Of a stretch of DNA of 64,000 nucleotides, positions 34,077 to 42,351 are shown in pieces. Both the position numbers and the translations under genes were made by a program. Positions within the stretch are counted from its first letter, which is position 1. Each line of letters opens with the position of its first letter. This DNA is from CAWJFJ01 sp963800065 (GTDB lineage: Bacteria > Actinomycetota > Acidimicrobiia > Acidimicrobiales > UBA8190), in NCBI GenBank assembly GCA_963800065.1, contig CAWCZO010000009.1, positions 248,001-312,000 of the forward strand, read 5' to 3'. The notes below the pieces were generated by a model. It was not told the origin of the DNA. It was given only the letters and a program-made list of their open reading frames with translations, and searched no databases.

Positions 34077-34937
34077 ATGGACGAGATCCCTCCCGGCTTA
34101 CCCACCTTCGGGGAGGTCACCGAGAGTCGTCGACTAGCAGGCGGAGCACACGGGACCACCTGGCTCCTGACCCGCAGCGACGGGTCGAAACTAGTGATCA
34201 AGTCCGGTGAGCTGGTGCCGCCGGGTCTCTACCTCGCCGAGGCGGAAGGGCTCGCTGCCATCGCCGCCACCGATTCATTGAAGACACCCACGGTGTTGCA
34301 CGCCGGTCCTACCCACCTGGTGCTTGAAGCGCTCCTCCCGCCTCCCACCGAAGACGAGCGCTTCTGGGAAGAAGCTGGCCGTGCCGTCGCAGCCCTACAC
34401 GCGAACCATGGACCTGCACACGGATGGCATCGAGACAACTGGCTGGGCATGATGCCCCAACAAAATGCGTGGTCCGTCGACGGCCATGAGTTCTTTATTC
34501 GTAACCGGGTGCTGCGGTTCTTGGGGGACCCCCGGACGCAGGCGGCCCTGGGCACCGAAGGCACCTCGGGCATCGAGCGGATCTGCTCGAAGTTCCATGA
34601 CCTTGTCCCGCCGATGCCACCGGTGTTCTGCCATGGTGATTTGTGGAAGGGCAACTTCTTGGCCACTTCCGACGGACATCCCGCCGTCGTCGACCCAGCG
34701 GTGTATTACAGCTGGGCCGAGGTGGACATCTCGATGATGCACTGCGAGGACCCACCTCCCGAGCGTTTCCTGGACGCTTATCACGAGGTCCATCCGGCAG
34801 AGCCAGGCTGGCGGGAGCGCATGGAGCTACTGCACCTCCGGGAGCTGCTCAGCACAGTTGCGCACTTTGTTGACCATCCCGCTATCTGCGAAATGGTTTT
34901 GCCCAGGGTGAACGCACTTGTAGCGACTTACGGCTGA
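34077..34937 (+). CDS. fructosamine-kinase-family protein
   Basis: 286 aa from ATG 34077 (MDEIPPGLPTFGEV). Aminoglycoside-phosphotransferase-like fold: glycine-rich start RLAGGAHGTTWLL, lysine LVIKSGE, hinge LVLEALLPPP, WHRDNWLG, catalytic FCHGDLWKGNFLA and metal-binding VVDPAVYYSWAEVD. The HGDLW..N and DPA.YY pattern is that of fructosamine-3-kinase/YniA-type proteins, which phosphorylate sugar-modified (glycated) amines. Runs divergently from aroA. Confidence 0.88.
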   Translation: MDEIPPGLPTFGEVTESRRLAGGAHGTTWLLTRSDGSKLVIKSGELVPPGLYLAEAEGLAAIAATDSLKTPTVLHAGPTHLVLEALLPPPTEDERFWEEAGRAVAALHANHGPAHGWHRDNWLGMMPQQNAWSVDGHEFFIRNRVLRFLGDPRTQAALGTEGTSGIERICSKFHDLVPPMPPVFCHGDLWKGNFLATSDGHPAVVDPAVYYSWAEVDISMMHCEDPPPERFLDAYHEVHPAEPGWRERMELLHLRELLSTVAHFVDHPAICEMVLPRVNALVATYG

Positions 34938-35033
34938 CACGGACGGTCCGTTCCAACCGAGGCCCTCACGTAGCGGGTCTTCGGCTAGTCCTGGCCATGG
35001 CGGGTCACCGCGTCGGGTGAGATCATGTAGCTG

Positions 35034-35696
35034 ATGTTTGAGCGATTCACCGACCGTGCCCGCCGGGTCCTGGTGCTGGCCCAGGAAGAGGCGACCCTGC
35101 TCAAACACGGATTCATCGGGACCGAGCACATCCTTCTCGGCCTGATCCACGAGGGAGAGGGCGTGGCGGCCAGGGCGCTCGCCGACTTGGACATCACTTT
35201 GGAAGCCGCCCGTCTGAGGGTGGAGGAGACCATCGGACTCTCCGGGACACCTCCAAGAGGATCTCCGCCGTTCACGCCCCGGGCCAAGAAGGTGCTTGAG
35301 CTTTCCCTGCGAGAGGCCCTCCAACTCGGCCACAACTACATCGGGACAGAGCACATGCTCCTCGGCCTTGTGCGCGAGGGCGACGGCGTCGCTTGCCAGG
35401 TGCTCGTCAGCTTGGGTGCGGATCTCGCGCGCGTGCGCCAGCAAGTGATCCAGCTCCTGTCGGGATACCAAGGGCAAGAATCAGATGTCGCAGCGCGCAG
35501 ATTGTCGGAGTCGTTGACCCAAGGAGAGCTTCAGCGGAGTGAACTCGTTGAATGCTCATTCTGTGGTCGACGACCTCCTGAGTCTGGCAGGCTGGTTTCG
35601 GGTCGCTACGCCTACATCTGCGAGCATTGCCTCATGGAGTGGAGCATCTTCCATTCTCAGGACGAAGACGAGGGCGATTCCTCAAAGGACGAGTAG
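35034..35696 (+). CDS. Clp N-domain protein with ClpX-type zinc finger
   Basis: 220 aa. Two Clp_N repeats, MFERFTDRARRVLVLAQEEA...HGFIGTEHILLGLI and FTPRAKKVLELSLREALQLG...NYIGTEHMLLGLV, as in ClpC. After a linker comes ECSFCGRRPPESGRLVSG...AYICEHCLMEW, a C4 zinc finger like the ClpX N-terminus. There is no AAA+ module, so it cannot unfold substrates alone; an adaptor or substrate-recognition role with ClpC/ClpX is inference. The C-terminus is acidic (DEDEGDSSKDE). Confidence 0.9.
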   Translation: MFERFTDRARRVLVLAQEEATLLKHGFIGTEHILLGLIHEGEGVAARALADLDITLEAARLRVEETIGLSGTPPRGSPPFTPRAKKVLELSLREALQLGHNYIGTEHMLLGLVREGDGVACQVLVSLGADLARVRQQVIQLLSGYQGQESDVAARRLSESLTQGELQRSELVECSFCGRRPPESGRLVSGRYAYICEHCLMEWSIFHSQDEDEGDSSKDE

Positions 35697-35721
35697 TGGC
35701 TATGCGAGGTTGACTTCCTTC

Positions 35722-36006
35722 ATGCGCGTGGGAATCCATGTTCGGCCTAACGCCTCAAAGACCGTCGTCGGTGGAGAGCACGCGGGCGCCCTTGTCGTGC
35801 GCGTGGTCGAACCCGCCAGCGATGGGCGAGCCACCGAAGCGGCGTTACGCGCAGTTGCGAAGGCCGTCGGTGTGCCGTATGGGTCGGTCACGCTGGCGCG
35901 AGGGGCCACCAGCCGACGGAAGGTGATCGACATCGACGTTGATCAGAGGGAGGCACCTTCGGTGACGGCCGCCTTACACCGGCTTCGTGTCGACCTGGGC
36001 GCCTGA
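35722..36006 (+). CDS. DUF167 (YggU) family protein
   Basis: 94 aa from ATG 35722 (MRVGIHVRPNASKTVVGG); TTG 35710 is an alternative start. Matches the DUF167 pattern: VHVRPNASKT-like start, VVEPASDGRATEAALRAVAK, and VTLARGATSRRKVIDIDV (equivalent of 'V.i..G..sR.K.v.i'). Small cytosolic protein of unknown function. Follows the Clp_N gene by 25 bp. Confidence 0.88.
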   Translation: MRVGIHVRPNASKTVVGGEHAGALVVRVVEPASDGRATEAALRAVAKAVGVPYGSVTLARGATSRRKVIDIDVDQREAPSVTAALHRLRVDLGA

Positions 36007-36039
36007 ATCCAAGATTAGGTCAGGCCCATTGGGATCGCT

Positions 36040-36159
36040 TAGCGCCGTCAATCCGTGCGGTCGTAGCGGCGACGTTGTCCTTGGGTCAGCGTGCCCGGCG
36101 GCGTCCTGGACATCGCGAAGACTTGCTCCGGCATCAAGGACAACACGACATGCGGTCAT
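36040..36159 (-). pseudogene. tyrosine-recombinase (integrase) C-terminal relic
   Basis: Minus strand reads LDAGASLRDVQDAAGHADPRTT, the box-II region of phage-type integrases (LGH replaced by AGHADPRTT, as usual in actinobacteria). The expected RRYDR with the catalytic tyrosine is present only in the next frame (CGC CGC TAC GAC CGC), so a one-base insertion has broken it. No catalytic core remains upstream. Confidence 0.7.
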
Positions 36160-36542
36160 GAGGTCGGAGGCTCTTCGTCTCGGATCAACGGGCGACGGTC
36201 CCCGGGCTCCCCGTAGAATGCCAGCTTCAGGTGATTGCTGATCGTTTGCCCGCTCGGTTCAAGTTGAGCGGGAAACGCGTGGGGATTGCTGTCCTTGTCC
36301 ATCACGATCAACTCGAATGGCCTCGGTCCGTCCTTCGCGTAGTCGGTGAAGATGGTCACGAGACGGCCAAATCCCTGGCTGGGCGTCTCGGTGAGGAGTA
36401 GCAGGTCTCCGAACGGGGTCCCTCCCAGCTGTACATCGGGTTGGTCGACCACGTCTGGCAGAACCTCATCGACCTCTACTAGGTCGGTCTTGTCCTTGAT
36501 CGCCTGTGCCACGTCGACGGGTACGCCGATGACTGGTCCCAT
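36156..36542 (-). CDS. hypothetical protein (128 aa)
   Basis: ATG 36542 (MGPVIGVPVDVAQAIKDKTD) has GGGAGG 8 bases upstream, better than the more upstream start at 36638. Mixed-charge soluble protein (VEVDEVLPDVVDQPDVQLGG, LVTIFTDYAKDGPRPFELIV). No recognised motif or membrane segment. It ends at the start of the integrase relic. Confidence 0.6.
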   Translation of the reverse strand: MGPVIGVPVDVAQAIKDKTDLVEVDEVLPDVVDQPDVQLGGTPFGDLLLLTETPSQGFGRLVTIFTDYAKDGPRPFELIVMDKDSNPHAFPAQLEPSGQTISNHLKLAFYGEPGDRRPLIRDEEPPTS

Positions 36543-36657
36543 ATCAAGTGCCTCCCTTGTCCTTGGTATAAGCATGTCCGTGACGCGCTCCGCAAACCAA
36601 GCTCGCTTGTTAGCCCAGCGCTTCACGATCAGGGCCACGCTTTCGGCCCTTGTGGGA

Positions 36658-36800
36658 TCAGGCGATCATCTCCATACGGATACCGTTCGGATCCATATCC
36701 CTGCCGAGTTGAACATGGGTCACCGCCAACCATCGGCGCGCTCTCCAAGCAGCAGCGTAGGCGTCGAGGACGTCGTCCGGCTGGGTTCCCGGATTCGATT
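36658..36800 (-). pseudogene. C-terminal relic of a DUF429-like protein
   Basis: Minus strand ends PDDVLDAYAAAWRARRWLAV...HVQLGRDMDPNGIRMEMIA, which reads like the conserved C-terminus of DUF429-family proteins. The preceding residues (SDVDEHAVNRI) are in another frame. Tentative: based on recall of the family pattern. Confidence 0.4.
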
Positions 36801-36869
36801 CACCGCGTGCTCGTCGACATCGGAGCATGACGAGACTCACGATCTCGCTGCAAGGGTCCCGGGGGCTGG

Positions 36870-37262
36870 TCAAGGTGATTTCAGGCCCCTGGTCCCACCG
36901 TGGGTGGCTGCCACCTGCTCGATCAGGACATCCCAGTCAGTCGCTGCCAACCAAGGTTTCTTCATCAGGTGTGCGGTCCAGGCCAGAGCGGCCCAGGCTG
37001 AGCGAATCCGGTGTACGTCGAACGAGTAGGCCTCCCGGTCAGGTTCGGGGTCACAATCAACGTGGAACACCCGCCAATGTGCGGACGTGGGGTAGGTGTC
37101 CATCGTCGCAGCGGTCACGCCTTCGGGATGAGCCTCCCCCCAGGTTGTCCGTTCCCCCTTGACCGTGACCGCTTCGGCCATGTCCATGGTGACGTAGCCC
37201 TCATCATCACCGACGGGCTGACCACAGTCCGAACAGGTCCAAACAATCTTCTGGTGAGGCAT
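36870..37262 (-). CDS. hypothetical protein with N-terminal zinc ribbon
   Basis: 130 aa from ATG 37262 (MPHQKIVWTCSDCGQPV), with GAGGGGGTC upstream. CSDCG near the N-terminus and HVDCDPEPDREAYS mid-chain could supply four ligands. Tryptophan-rich second half (RSAWAALAWTAHLMKKPWLA). Divergent from the small gene at 37352. Not recognised. Confidence 0.65.
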   Translation of the reverse strand: MPHQKIVWTCSDCGQPVGDDEGYVTMDMAEAVTVKGERTTWGEAHPEGVTAATMDTYPTSAHWRVFHVDCDPEPDREAYSFDVHRIRSAWAALAWTAHLMKKPWLAATDWDVLIEQVAATHGGTRGLKSP

Positions 37263-37351
37263 GGAGACCCCCTCGTGTAGTGGACCCACTCTACGTGAAC
37301 CTTTCGACCACTTTCAGGGCGTATTCTGGCCCCGATGAGGAGGCGCAGACC

Positions 37352-37594
37352 ATGGATCATGCAACGAGTATCGACGTGGACAAGATCAACGAGGTGCTTA
37401 TCGACGGCATCTGGCACCCCGTCATTGAGGGAACCCTCCACATGATTCCATTCGAGCTTGCGCCCGAGCACCTGTCGGTGCCAGGGATCGGTTTCCAATC
37501 TGGCCGGAACAGCGAGGCCATCTATGCCCCCTTGTCGTCGGTCTCAGCAGTCAAGACCGTGGGCGACAGACGGACTCAGAACTCGGGCGGCTAG
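37352..37594 (+). CDS. small hypothetical protein (80 aa)
   Basis: ATG 37352 behind AGGAGG. MDHATSIDVDKINEVLIDGIWH, then VIEGTLHMIPFELAP and a C-terminal Ser/Gly tail; beta-strand rich. No motif recognised. Divergent from the zinc-ribbon gene, sharing an ~90-bp promoter region. Confidence 0.6.
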   Translation: MDHATSIDVDKINEVLIDGIWHPVIEGTLHMIPFELAPEHLSVPGIGFQSGRNSEAIYAPLSSVSAVKTVGDRRTQNSGG

Positions 37595-37844
37595 GGCGTT
37601 TGCGGTCAAGCTTTGGCGAACATCGGTCAGACGGAAGCCCGTAGTCTGGATGGGGCCGCCAGTCGTGCTTTGGTTGGGGAGTGGCCGCTGGCTCCCGGCT
37701 CGCTGGGATGTGGGCCGCTCAGGCCGCGGTCAGGCCGCGAGAGGACCAAAACGAACCGAAGATAGCGATCTATGACGGAAGCGGATTTCTACTAGCAATC
37801 GGTGGCGTGGCGATATGGCTGGTCGCGCCTTCGGCGCGAAGACG

Positions 37845-37887
37845 TTCGCAACGTAGAAGGCGGCGGTTCGAGTCCGCTCGCCTCCAC
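37845..37887 (+). other. tRNA-Ala(CGC) 3'-end remnant, second copy
   Basis: TTCGCAACGTAGAAGGCGGC, then GGTTCGAGTCCGCTCGCCTCCAC: anticodon loop, variable loop, T arm and acceptor strand. Differs from 16424-16467 by about two bases. No 5' tRNA half precedes it. Direct orientation relative to the first copy. Confidence 0.6.
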
Positions 37888-38033
37888 AAACTACATGGGT
37901 GTAGTTCGGTAAAAACAGAACATCTGTTCGCGCTATGGAACCCGTGGGTCTGGCGACAGCTGGGTACGGACAGTGAGAGAGTTCAGAATCCATCTCGTAT
38001 CTTTCGCCGCCACGAATCAAAGGAGGCCTGAGG

Positions 38034-38636
38034 TTGGGTCGAATCGTCGTTATGAACCATGTGACCTTGGATGGAGTGATGCAGGGACCGGGGCGCCCTG
38101 AAGAAGACACCCGAGGGGGGTTCACGCAGGGCGGCTGGGGCCAGCGGTCCGCAACGGCGGGCGACGCAGCGGGCAAGGCGATGGGCGACAGGATGGCGGC
38201 CGGGGGTCGTCTGGCGGGATGGCTGTTCGGTCGGCGCACTTATGAGGGGCTGCTGGAACATTGGAACGCCACCGGTGGCCCGTTCAAAGAGGCGCTGAAC
38301 AACACGCCGAAGTACGTCGCATCGACCACGCTCACCGAACCACTGCCGTGGCCTAACTCGACGCTGCTGCACGGCGATGTCGCTGAAGCCGTCGGGGTGC
38401 TCAAAGAGGAATCCGACGGCGTCCTGGCGATCATGGGCAGCGGGGAACTTATCGGCTCGCTGATGGCTGCCGACCTGATCGACGAGTACTTGCTAATGAT
38501 CCACCCATTAGTACTCGGCAGCGGACGGCGACTCTTTCCGGAGAACGTGAATGTAACTCTGCGGCTCACCGACAGTGTCATCACGGACACCGGCATCGTG
38601 ATCACAACCTACGAGCCAGCAAGGGACGAAACGTGA
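38034..38636 (+). CDS. dihydrofolate reductase/RibD C-terminal-like protein
   Basis: 200 aa, TTG start with AAAGGAGG nearby. Follows the pattern of the YwjB/RibD-C family: GRIVVMNHVTLDGVMQGPGR, LFGRRTYEGLLEHW, NNTPKYVASTTLTEPLPWPN, LAIMGSGELIGSLMAADLID and LVLGSGRRLF. Likely an NADPH-dependent reductase of the DHFR superfamily; the physiological substrate is unknown. Confidence 0.88.
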   Translation: MGRIVVMNHVTLDGVMQGPGRPEEDTRGGFTQGGWGQRSATAGDAAGKAMGDRMAAGGRLAGWLFGRRTYEGLLEHWNATGGPFKEALNNTPKYVASTTLTEPLPWPNSTLLHGDVAEAVGVLKEESDGVLAIMGSGELIGSLMAADLIDEYLLMIHPLVLGSGRRLFPENVNVTLRLTDSVITDTGIVITTYEPARDET

Positions 38637-38723
38637 ACACTCACCTCATTACATGCCCTGGCCGCAATTTGCCGAGGACGTGAATCCGATTATGAGCATC
38701 GTAGAAGTCTTGGGAAATAGGTC

Positions 38724-39056
38724 CTAACCGGCCCCGTTTCTTGGGCGAGGCCCATGGGGACGGTTTCGTACCCCATGGCGAGACAGAATCTCGCTGACCG
38801 TTCCACGATGGAGGTGGTGAGTGCTCGCCAGGTTGCCGACGGTGTCGCCAGCCAGGTAAGCGGCTACAACCCTTGCCTGTTCGGCTGTGTCGAGGCGGTG
38901 CTGGACCTGCTTTCGGACCTGACTCGGACAGTCGCATTCGGGCTCTTCTTCCGACAAAGGTCCAGCGTGACGACCTAATTGCTTGTGGAGACGATCGATT
39001 TCCAGCCGGGAATCAGGATCAGAAAGGAGGTTCGAGAGAGCTTCAACTTGCTCCAC
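38724..39056 (-). CDS. HTH protein related to recombinase C-termini
   Basis: 110 aa. N-terminal helix (EALSNLLSDPDSRLEIDRLH), then VQHRLDTAEQARVVAAYLAG, DTVGNLASTHHLHRGTVSEI and LSRHGVRNRP: a resolvase/Hin-type helix-turn-helix as found on small proteins that accompany or derive from serine recombinases. No catalytic domain is present. May be a remnant of a mobile element; repeat C copy 2 overlaps its start. Confidence 0.55.
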   Translation of the reverse strand: MEQVEALSNLLSDPDSRLEIDRLHKQLGRHAGPLSEEEPECDCPSQVRKQVQHRLDTAEQARVVAAYLAGDTVGNLASTHHLHRGTVSEILSRHGVRNRPHGPRPRNGAG

Positions 39057-39143
39057 TGACCTGACAAGAGAGTTCTGACTCTCGAACCATCAGGCGTCGG
39101 ATTGCCTGAGGTATTTGGAGACGTCCGGTGGGGCGATGTAACC
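39051..39143 (+). repeat. dispersed structured repeat, family C copy 2
   Basis: CTCCACTGACCTGACAAGAG, then AGTTCTGACTCTCGAACCA, a CAGGC/GCCTG hairpin (39091-39109) and GAGGTATTTGGAG. Pairs with 16461-16566; the palindromic GAGAGTTC-Y-GACTCTC core is conserved in both. Confidence 0.6.
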
Positions 39144-39269
39144 CCGCAGGATCGAATGGTCCCAAGCCGCCATCGGGCCAGCCCGCAAACGCTAAATATC
39201 GGTCACCACCAGGTCATGCAGGCTCTTTGGGGCATCCTCGTCCCGGGCAGCACCTGGCGGTCTCACCTC

Positions 39270-40013
39270 CTAGGGCTTCAAGTGCGCGTCGAAGAATGCG
39301 ATGATGCGCTGTCGTGCATCTCGGGCAGATCTCTCGTCGTAGCCCGATCCGGGCGAGAGTATTCCGAAGACCGGCTCCAAGACGGAGAAAGGGAATGGGC
39401 TCTTGTCTCCGGCTCCTTCGTGGTCGTTGAGAAAGGAGTGCCCGGCCTCCGGGTATTCCTTGACGTCGTGTTCGACCCCGACGGCCGTCAATGCCCGGTC
39501 GAGGCGATTGGCGGCCCCTCGCAGTGTGCGATCCTTGCCGCCGTAGCTTCCCACAATCGGACAAGCCTGTCTCAGGAAGCTGCCCGTGTAGGCATCCTTT
39601 GGAGCGGTGCCGTAGTTGACGCTCGACACCGTGAACCCGCGATCGACGGCGAGCAGCAAGGCGAACCCCCCTCCCATGCAGTAGCCGATCACGCCGATCC
39701 TGCCCGTGCAGTCCTCCCGGGCCGCCAGCCAGACGCGGGCCGCCTCGATGTCGTTGAACGACCGTCCCCGTCCGGCGCGCACGTCGCGCATGACCGAGAT
39801 CATGCAGGCCACCATCCCTCTCCCAGAGAAGAGGTCCGGTGCGAGGGCGAGGTACCCTTCGCCGGCAAGCCAGTCAGCCTGGTTCCGCAGGTCCTGGCTC
39901 ATCCCCATGGCGTCGTGGATGACGACGACACCTGGCCAAGGGCCCCCGCCCGCAGGGGTCGCCAGGTAGGACGGCAGCGCACCCGGGGTGGGGATCATCA
40001 CCTCGGCCATCAC
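39270..40013 (-). CDS. dienelactone hydrolase family protein
   Basis: 247 aa. alpha/beta hydrolase with cysteine nucleophile in GVIGYCMGGGFALLLA, oxyanion/early motif GVVVIHDAMGM, Asp in GSYGGKDRTL and His in EYPEAGHSFLND. The Cys-Asp-His triad is the dienelactone hydrolase signature (lactone ring hydrolysis in chlorocatechol-type pathways), but many homologues act on other esters. Its ATG overlaps the flavodoxin stop (ATGA), so the two are co-translated. Confidence 0.92.
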   Translation of the reverse strand: MMAEVMIPTPGALPSYLATPAGGGPWPGVVVIHDAMGMSQDLRNQADWLAGEGYLALAPDLFSGRGMVACMISVMRDVRAGRGRSFNDIEAARVWLAAREDCTGRIGVIGYCMGGGFALLLAVDRGFTVSSVNYGTAPKDAYTGSFLRQACPIVGSYGGKDRTLRGAANRLDRALTAVGVEHDVKEYPEAGHSFLNDHEGAGDKSPFPFSVLEPVFGILSPGSGYDERSARDARQRIIAFFDAHLKP

Positions 40014-40588
40014 GTCTCCTTGGACGTGGGCGGTTGTCCCCGACGGTCAGCATTGGTGACGCCGTTCGATACAACGCTTGCCACCAGCCGTTTCCCCCAT
40101 TCTCGGGCTCGGGCCTCCTCACCCGGTTCGAGGTGATTTTGCAAGGTGACGAAGAAGCTCTCGGACTTGGCCACCATCTCGAACCCGTGGCTCTGAAGCT
40201 TTCGGCTGATGGCCCTTGACGCCCTCCCTCTGACAACTGCCGGACCCTTGAAGCGGGTGTCGAAGGCCGCAATCTTTGTGTGGCCGTGGCCGAGCGATGT
40301 GAGCCAGTCACGCATGCCTGGGCCTTGGGCATCGCGATCGAGCACCAGCTCGTTCTTTGGCTTTTGTGCAGTGGAGGCGGCCCACTTGCGGGTGCGGGTT
40401 CGACTCATGCCGTGAAAATGGGTGGGACCGCCCACCACGAGGAGGTCGGCGTCGCCCAACTGTTCGCGGCCCGCCTCAGACACCGGGACCACGATCACGT
40501 TGTCCAGTGGTTCGAGGCCCTTGCCAATGGCATCGGCGATCGCGTGCGTGTTACCAAACATCGACTCGTAGACGACCGCCGCCCGCAT
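40010..40588 (-). CDS. flavodoxin-like protein
   Basis: 192 aa from ATG 40588. FMN phosphate loop VVYESMFGNTHAIADAI at the N-terminus, VVGGPTHFHGMSRTRTRKWA as the second FMN loop and IAAFDTRFKG. Resembles the flavodoxin-domain proteins common in actinobacteria that act as small redox partners or flavin reductases. Upstream gene of an operon with dienelactone hydrolase. Confidence 0.88.
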   Translation of the reverse strand: MRAAVVYESMFGNTHAIADAIGKGLEPLDNVIVVPVSEAGREQLGDADLLVVGGPTHFHGMSRTRTRKWAASTAQKPKNELVLDRDAQGPGMRDWLTSLGHGHTKIAAFDTRFKGPAVVRGRASRAISRKLQSHGFEMVAKSESFFVTLQNHLEPGEEARAREWGKRLVASVVSNGVTNADRRGQPPTSKET

Positions 40589-41049
40589 GGCCACACCCCC
40601 TGTGCTCGCCGACCGCCTGAAGCGGCCTCACACCGAGGACGCTAGCTCTGCTCGCACGTCTCGTTCTTGTGATCACCGAACGCCATTCCACCGGCCCAAC
40701 CCAGGCGAATCTGCTCGGCCAGTAACCTTCCGAGCCTGGATCCAACGGAAAACGCCGACCCGGGTCGGGGTCTCGGCCCAGTTCGACGTGGCTTGGGGCA
40801 TTGGTACTCGGAATCCCGACGGGGGCATCTCTCGGCGCCGGTTGTGTCGCCATCGCGAGGACTGTGGACCCCCCCCGGCCGGTGCCTACCGTGCTGTATT
40901 CGCGGCCGAGAGCGTTTGCGATCGGGTCTTCGTCGACCGTCTCGGTTAGGAGGTGAAGGATCCCGCATGTTCGCGTGGTCTGAATGCCCGTCCTACCCAT
41001 ACCAGCAGGGTGATACCGCCTAGGGCGTACTTTGACAACCGCTTCCGGG
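40589..41049. other. intergenic, no gene accepted
   Basis: About 460 bases. Long open frames exist on both strands but have low-complexity composition and lack ribosome sites. GTTAGGAGGTGAAGG at 40947 is a good ribosome site on the plus strand, but no convincing frame follows it. Confidence 0.35.
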
Positions 41050-41334
41050 TCACGATTGTGGAGGAGGGTCTTCTGGGGTATCGAAACCCACCGCCGCATG
41101 ACGCACAAGACGAATCGCGTTGTCGATTTCATCGATCGCCGTTTCGATGTGACTTCGAGCCTCGGGGCTGACCGCACAGGCCAGGCCTCGGTGAAGCTCG
41201 AGCCCGGCCGCATGGAGTCGCTCGACGAGTGCGCCTGCGAGCTCGAGGTCAATCCGCTCCCGGTCACCAACCACTGCTCCTCCAGGCGATTCTTGGGCTA
41301 GGACACCCTCTCGGACCGGGATAAGGCCGGGCAA
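41050..41334 (-). CDS. DHp-like fragment of a DosS/DevS-type histidine kinase, no phospho-His
   Basis: 94 aa. GDRERIDLELAGALVERLHA, then GLELHRGLACAV and HIETAIDEIDNAIRLVRHAA match the dimerisation helices of HisKA_3 kinases (typically DRERIARDLHDGVIQRLFA...), but the His of DLHD is Ala. There is no sensor domain upstream and no ATPase downstream. Could be a degenerate kinase relic or a dimerising regulator. Confidence 0.6.
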   Translation of the reverse strand: MPGLIPVREGVLAQESPGGAVVGDRERIDLELAGALVERLHAAGLELHRGLACAVSPEARSHIETAIDEIDNAIRLVRHAAVGFDTPEDPPPQS

Positions 41335-41428
41335 GATGGGACCTTGGCCACTGTCGGACTCTGCCGTTTCCGATGCATAGTAGGGGATCGGCTTCTTAGA
41401 GAACGACCAATTTGACGACGATCAGTGC

Positions 41429-41791
41429 TTGGCCCTGTTGGGTCGTGCCCAGCTCGGGCGTATCGCCCTATCGCTGAGGGCGATGCCCGTCGTGATAGCT
41501 GTTCGCTACACCCTGGACAACGGAGACCTGTTGTTTGCTGCCTCAGGGGACGAACTGGTGCGGACTCTCCATGGAAACATCGCCGCACTGCAGGCCGATG
41601 GCTTCGAAGAGGACAAGGGCCAGCGATGGACCGTGTTCGCCACGGGCCCTGTGCGGCGGGTCGAGGGCGTCGAGAACCTCGGCCTGGTATCCCCATCTTG
41701 GCCATTGCCGCCGAGCACCGCCATGGGCGAAGTCGTCCTGTTTCGTCTGAAGCCTGCGATTCTCTCTGGTCGGTGGATGGAGACGTTTTAG
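41429..41791 (+). CDS. pyridoxamine 5'-phosphate oxidase-fold protein
   Basis: 120 aa from TTG 41429; the frame extends upstream to 41384 (ENDQFDDDQCLALL), which is family-like, so the true start may be a non-standard codon or have been lost. Split-barrel flavin-binding family: LGRAQLGRIALSLRAMPVVI, LDNGDLLFAASGDELV and RWTVFATGPVRRVEG. Usual length is ~140 aa. Such proteins bind FMN/F420 and occur beside stress genes, as here. Confidence 0.75.
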   Translation: MALLGRAQLGRIALSLRAMPVVIAVRYTLDNGDLLFAASGDELVRTLHGNIAALQADGFEEDKGQRWTVFATGPVRRVEGVENLGLVSPSWPLPPSTAMGEVVLFRLKPAILSGRWMETF

Positions 41792-42351
41792 CAGCGAAGG
41801 CCACTTGAGTGCCCACCCCCGCTCGTAGCGGTGCAACAGTCGACGTTGCTTTGGCTTCCTGCGCCTGACAAGCATGGTCAGAAGTAGTGTTCGAAGGTGT
41901 CGGTTCACCCTCTGCGCATCTGCATCTGTCACATGGCGATTGGCGCCGTTGGGAGCGAAGAAGACGCAGGCATACCCGCTCATGGTCGGATGCCCGGTAA
42001 GGCGAGAGCTGGCCGACCGGACCGGACAACATCCAGAGCGGGCTATCGGGCAATGGGGCCGAACGGGAAACGAGAAGCGCGGCCCTCCGAGGGGCCGCCC
42101 TCCAGGTGACGCTCACTGGCGTCTTCGCCAATTCAGTACTCGCGCTTCACGGTTGAGGAGCCTTGGCGGTACTCGGACACGTCCGAGATCTTGACTGTGG
42201 CATGAGATGTCGGCCTGGGCCTAGGGTCGAAAGTCCTACGGGGCCGGTCTGCCATCGGGAAAAGCGCCGTAAAGGGTCCTTCGCCTCTCAACGATTGCTC
42301 CGGTACATGACATAACTGGTGTCGGGCGGAATCTACGGATCGGAGAGGACC
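41792..42351. other. intergenic, no gene accepted
   Basis: About 560 bases. Only low-complexity open frames. ACATGACATAACTGGTGTCG near 42307 lies upstream of the next gene and shares CATGACATAACTG with 26116; possible promoter element. Confidence 0.35.

Noticed and set aside
40551..41270. 239-codon minus-strand open frame
   Set aside because: Low-complexity composition and overlap with the flavodoxin start and the DHp gene in another frame; no ribosome site.
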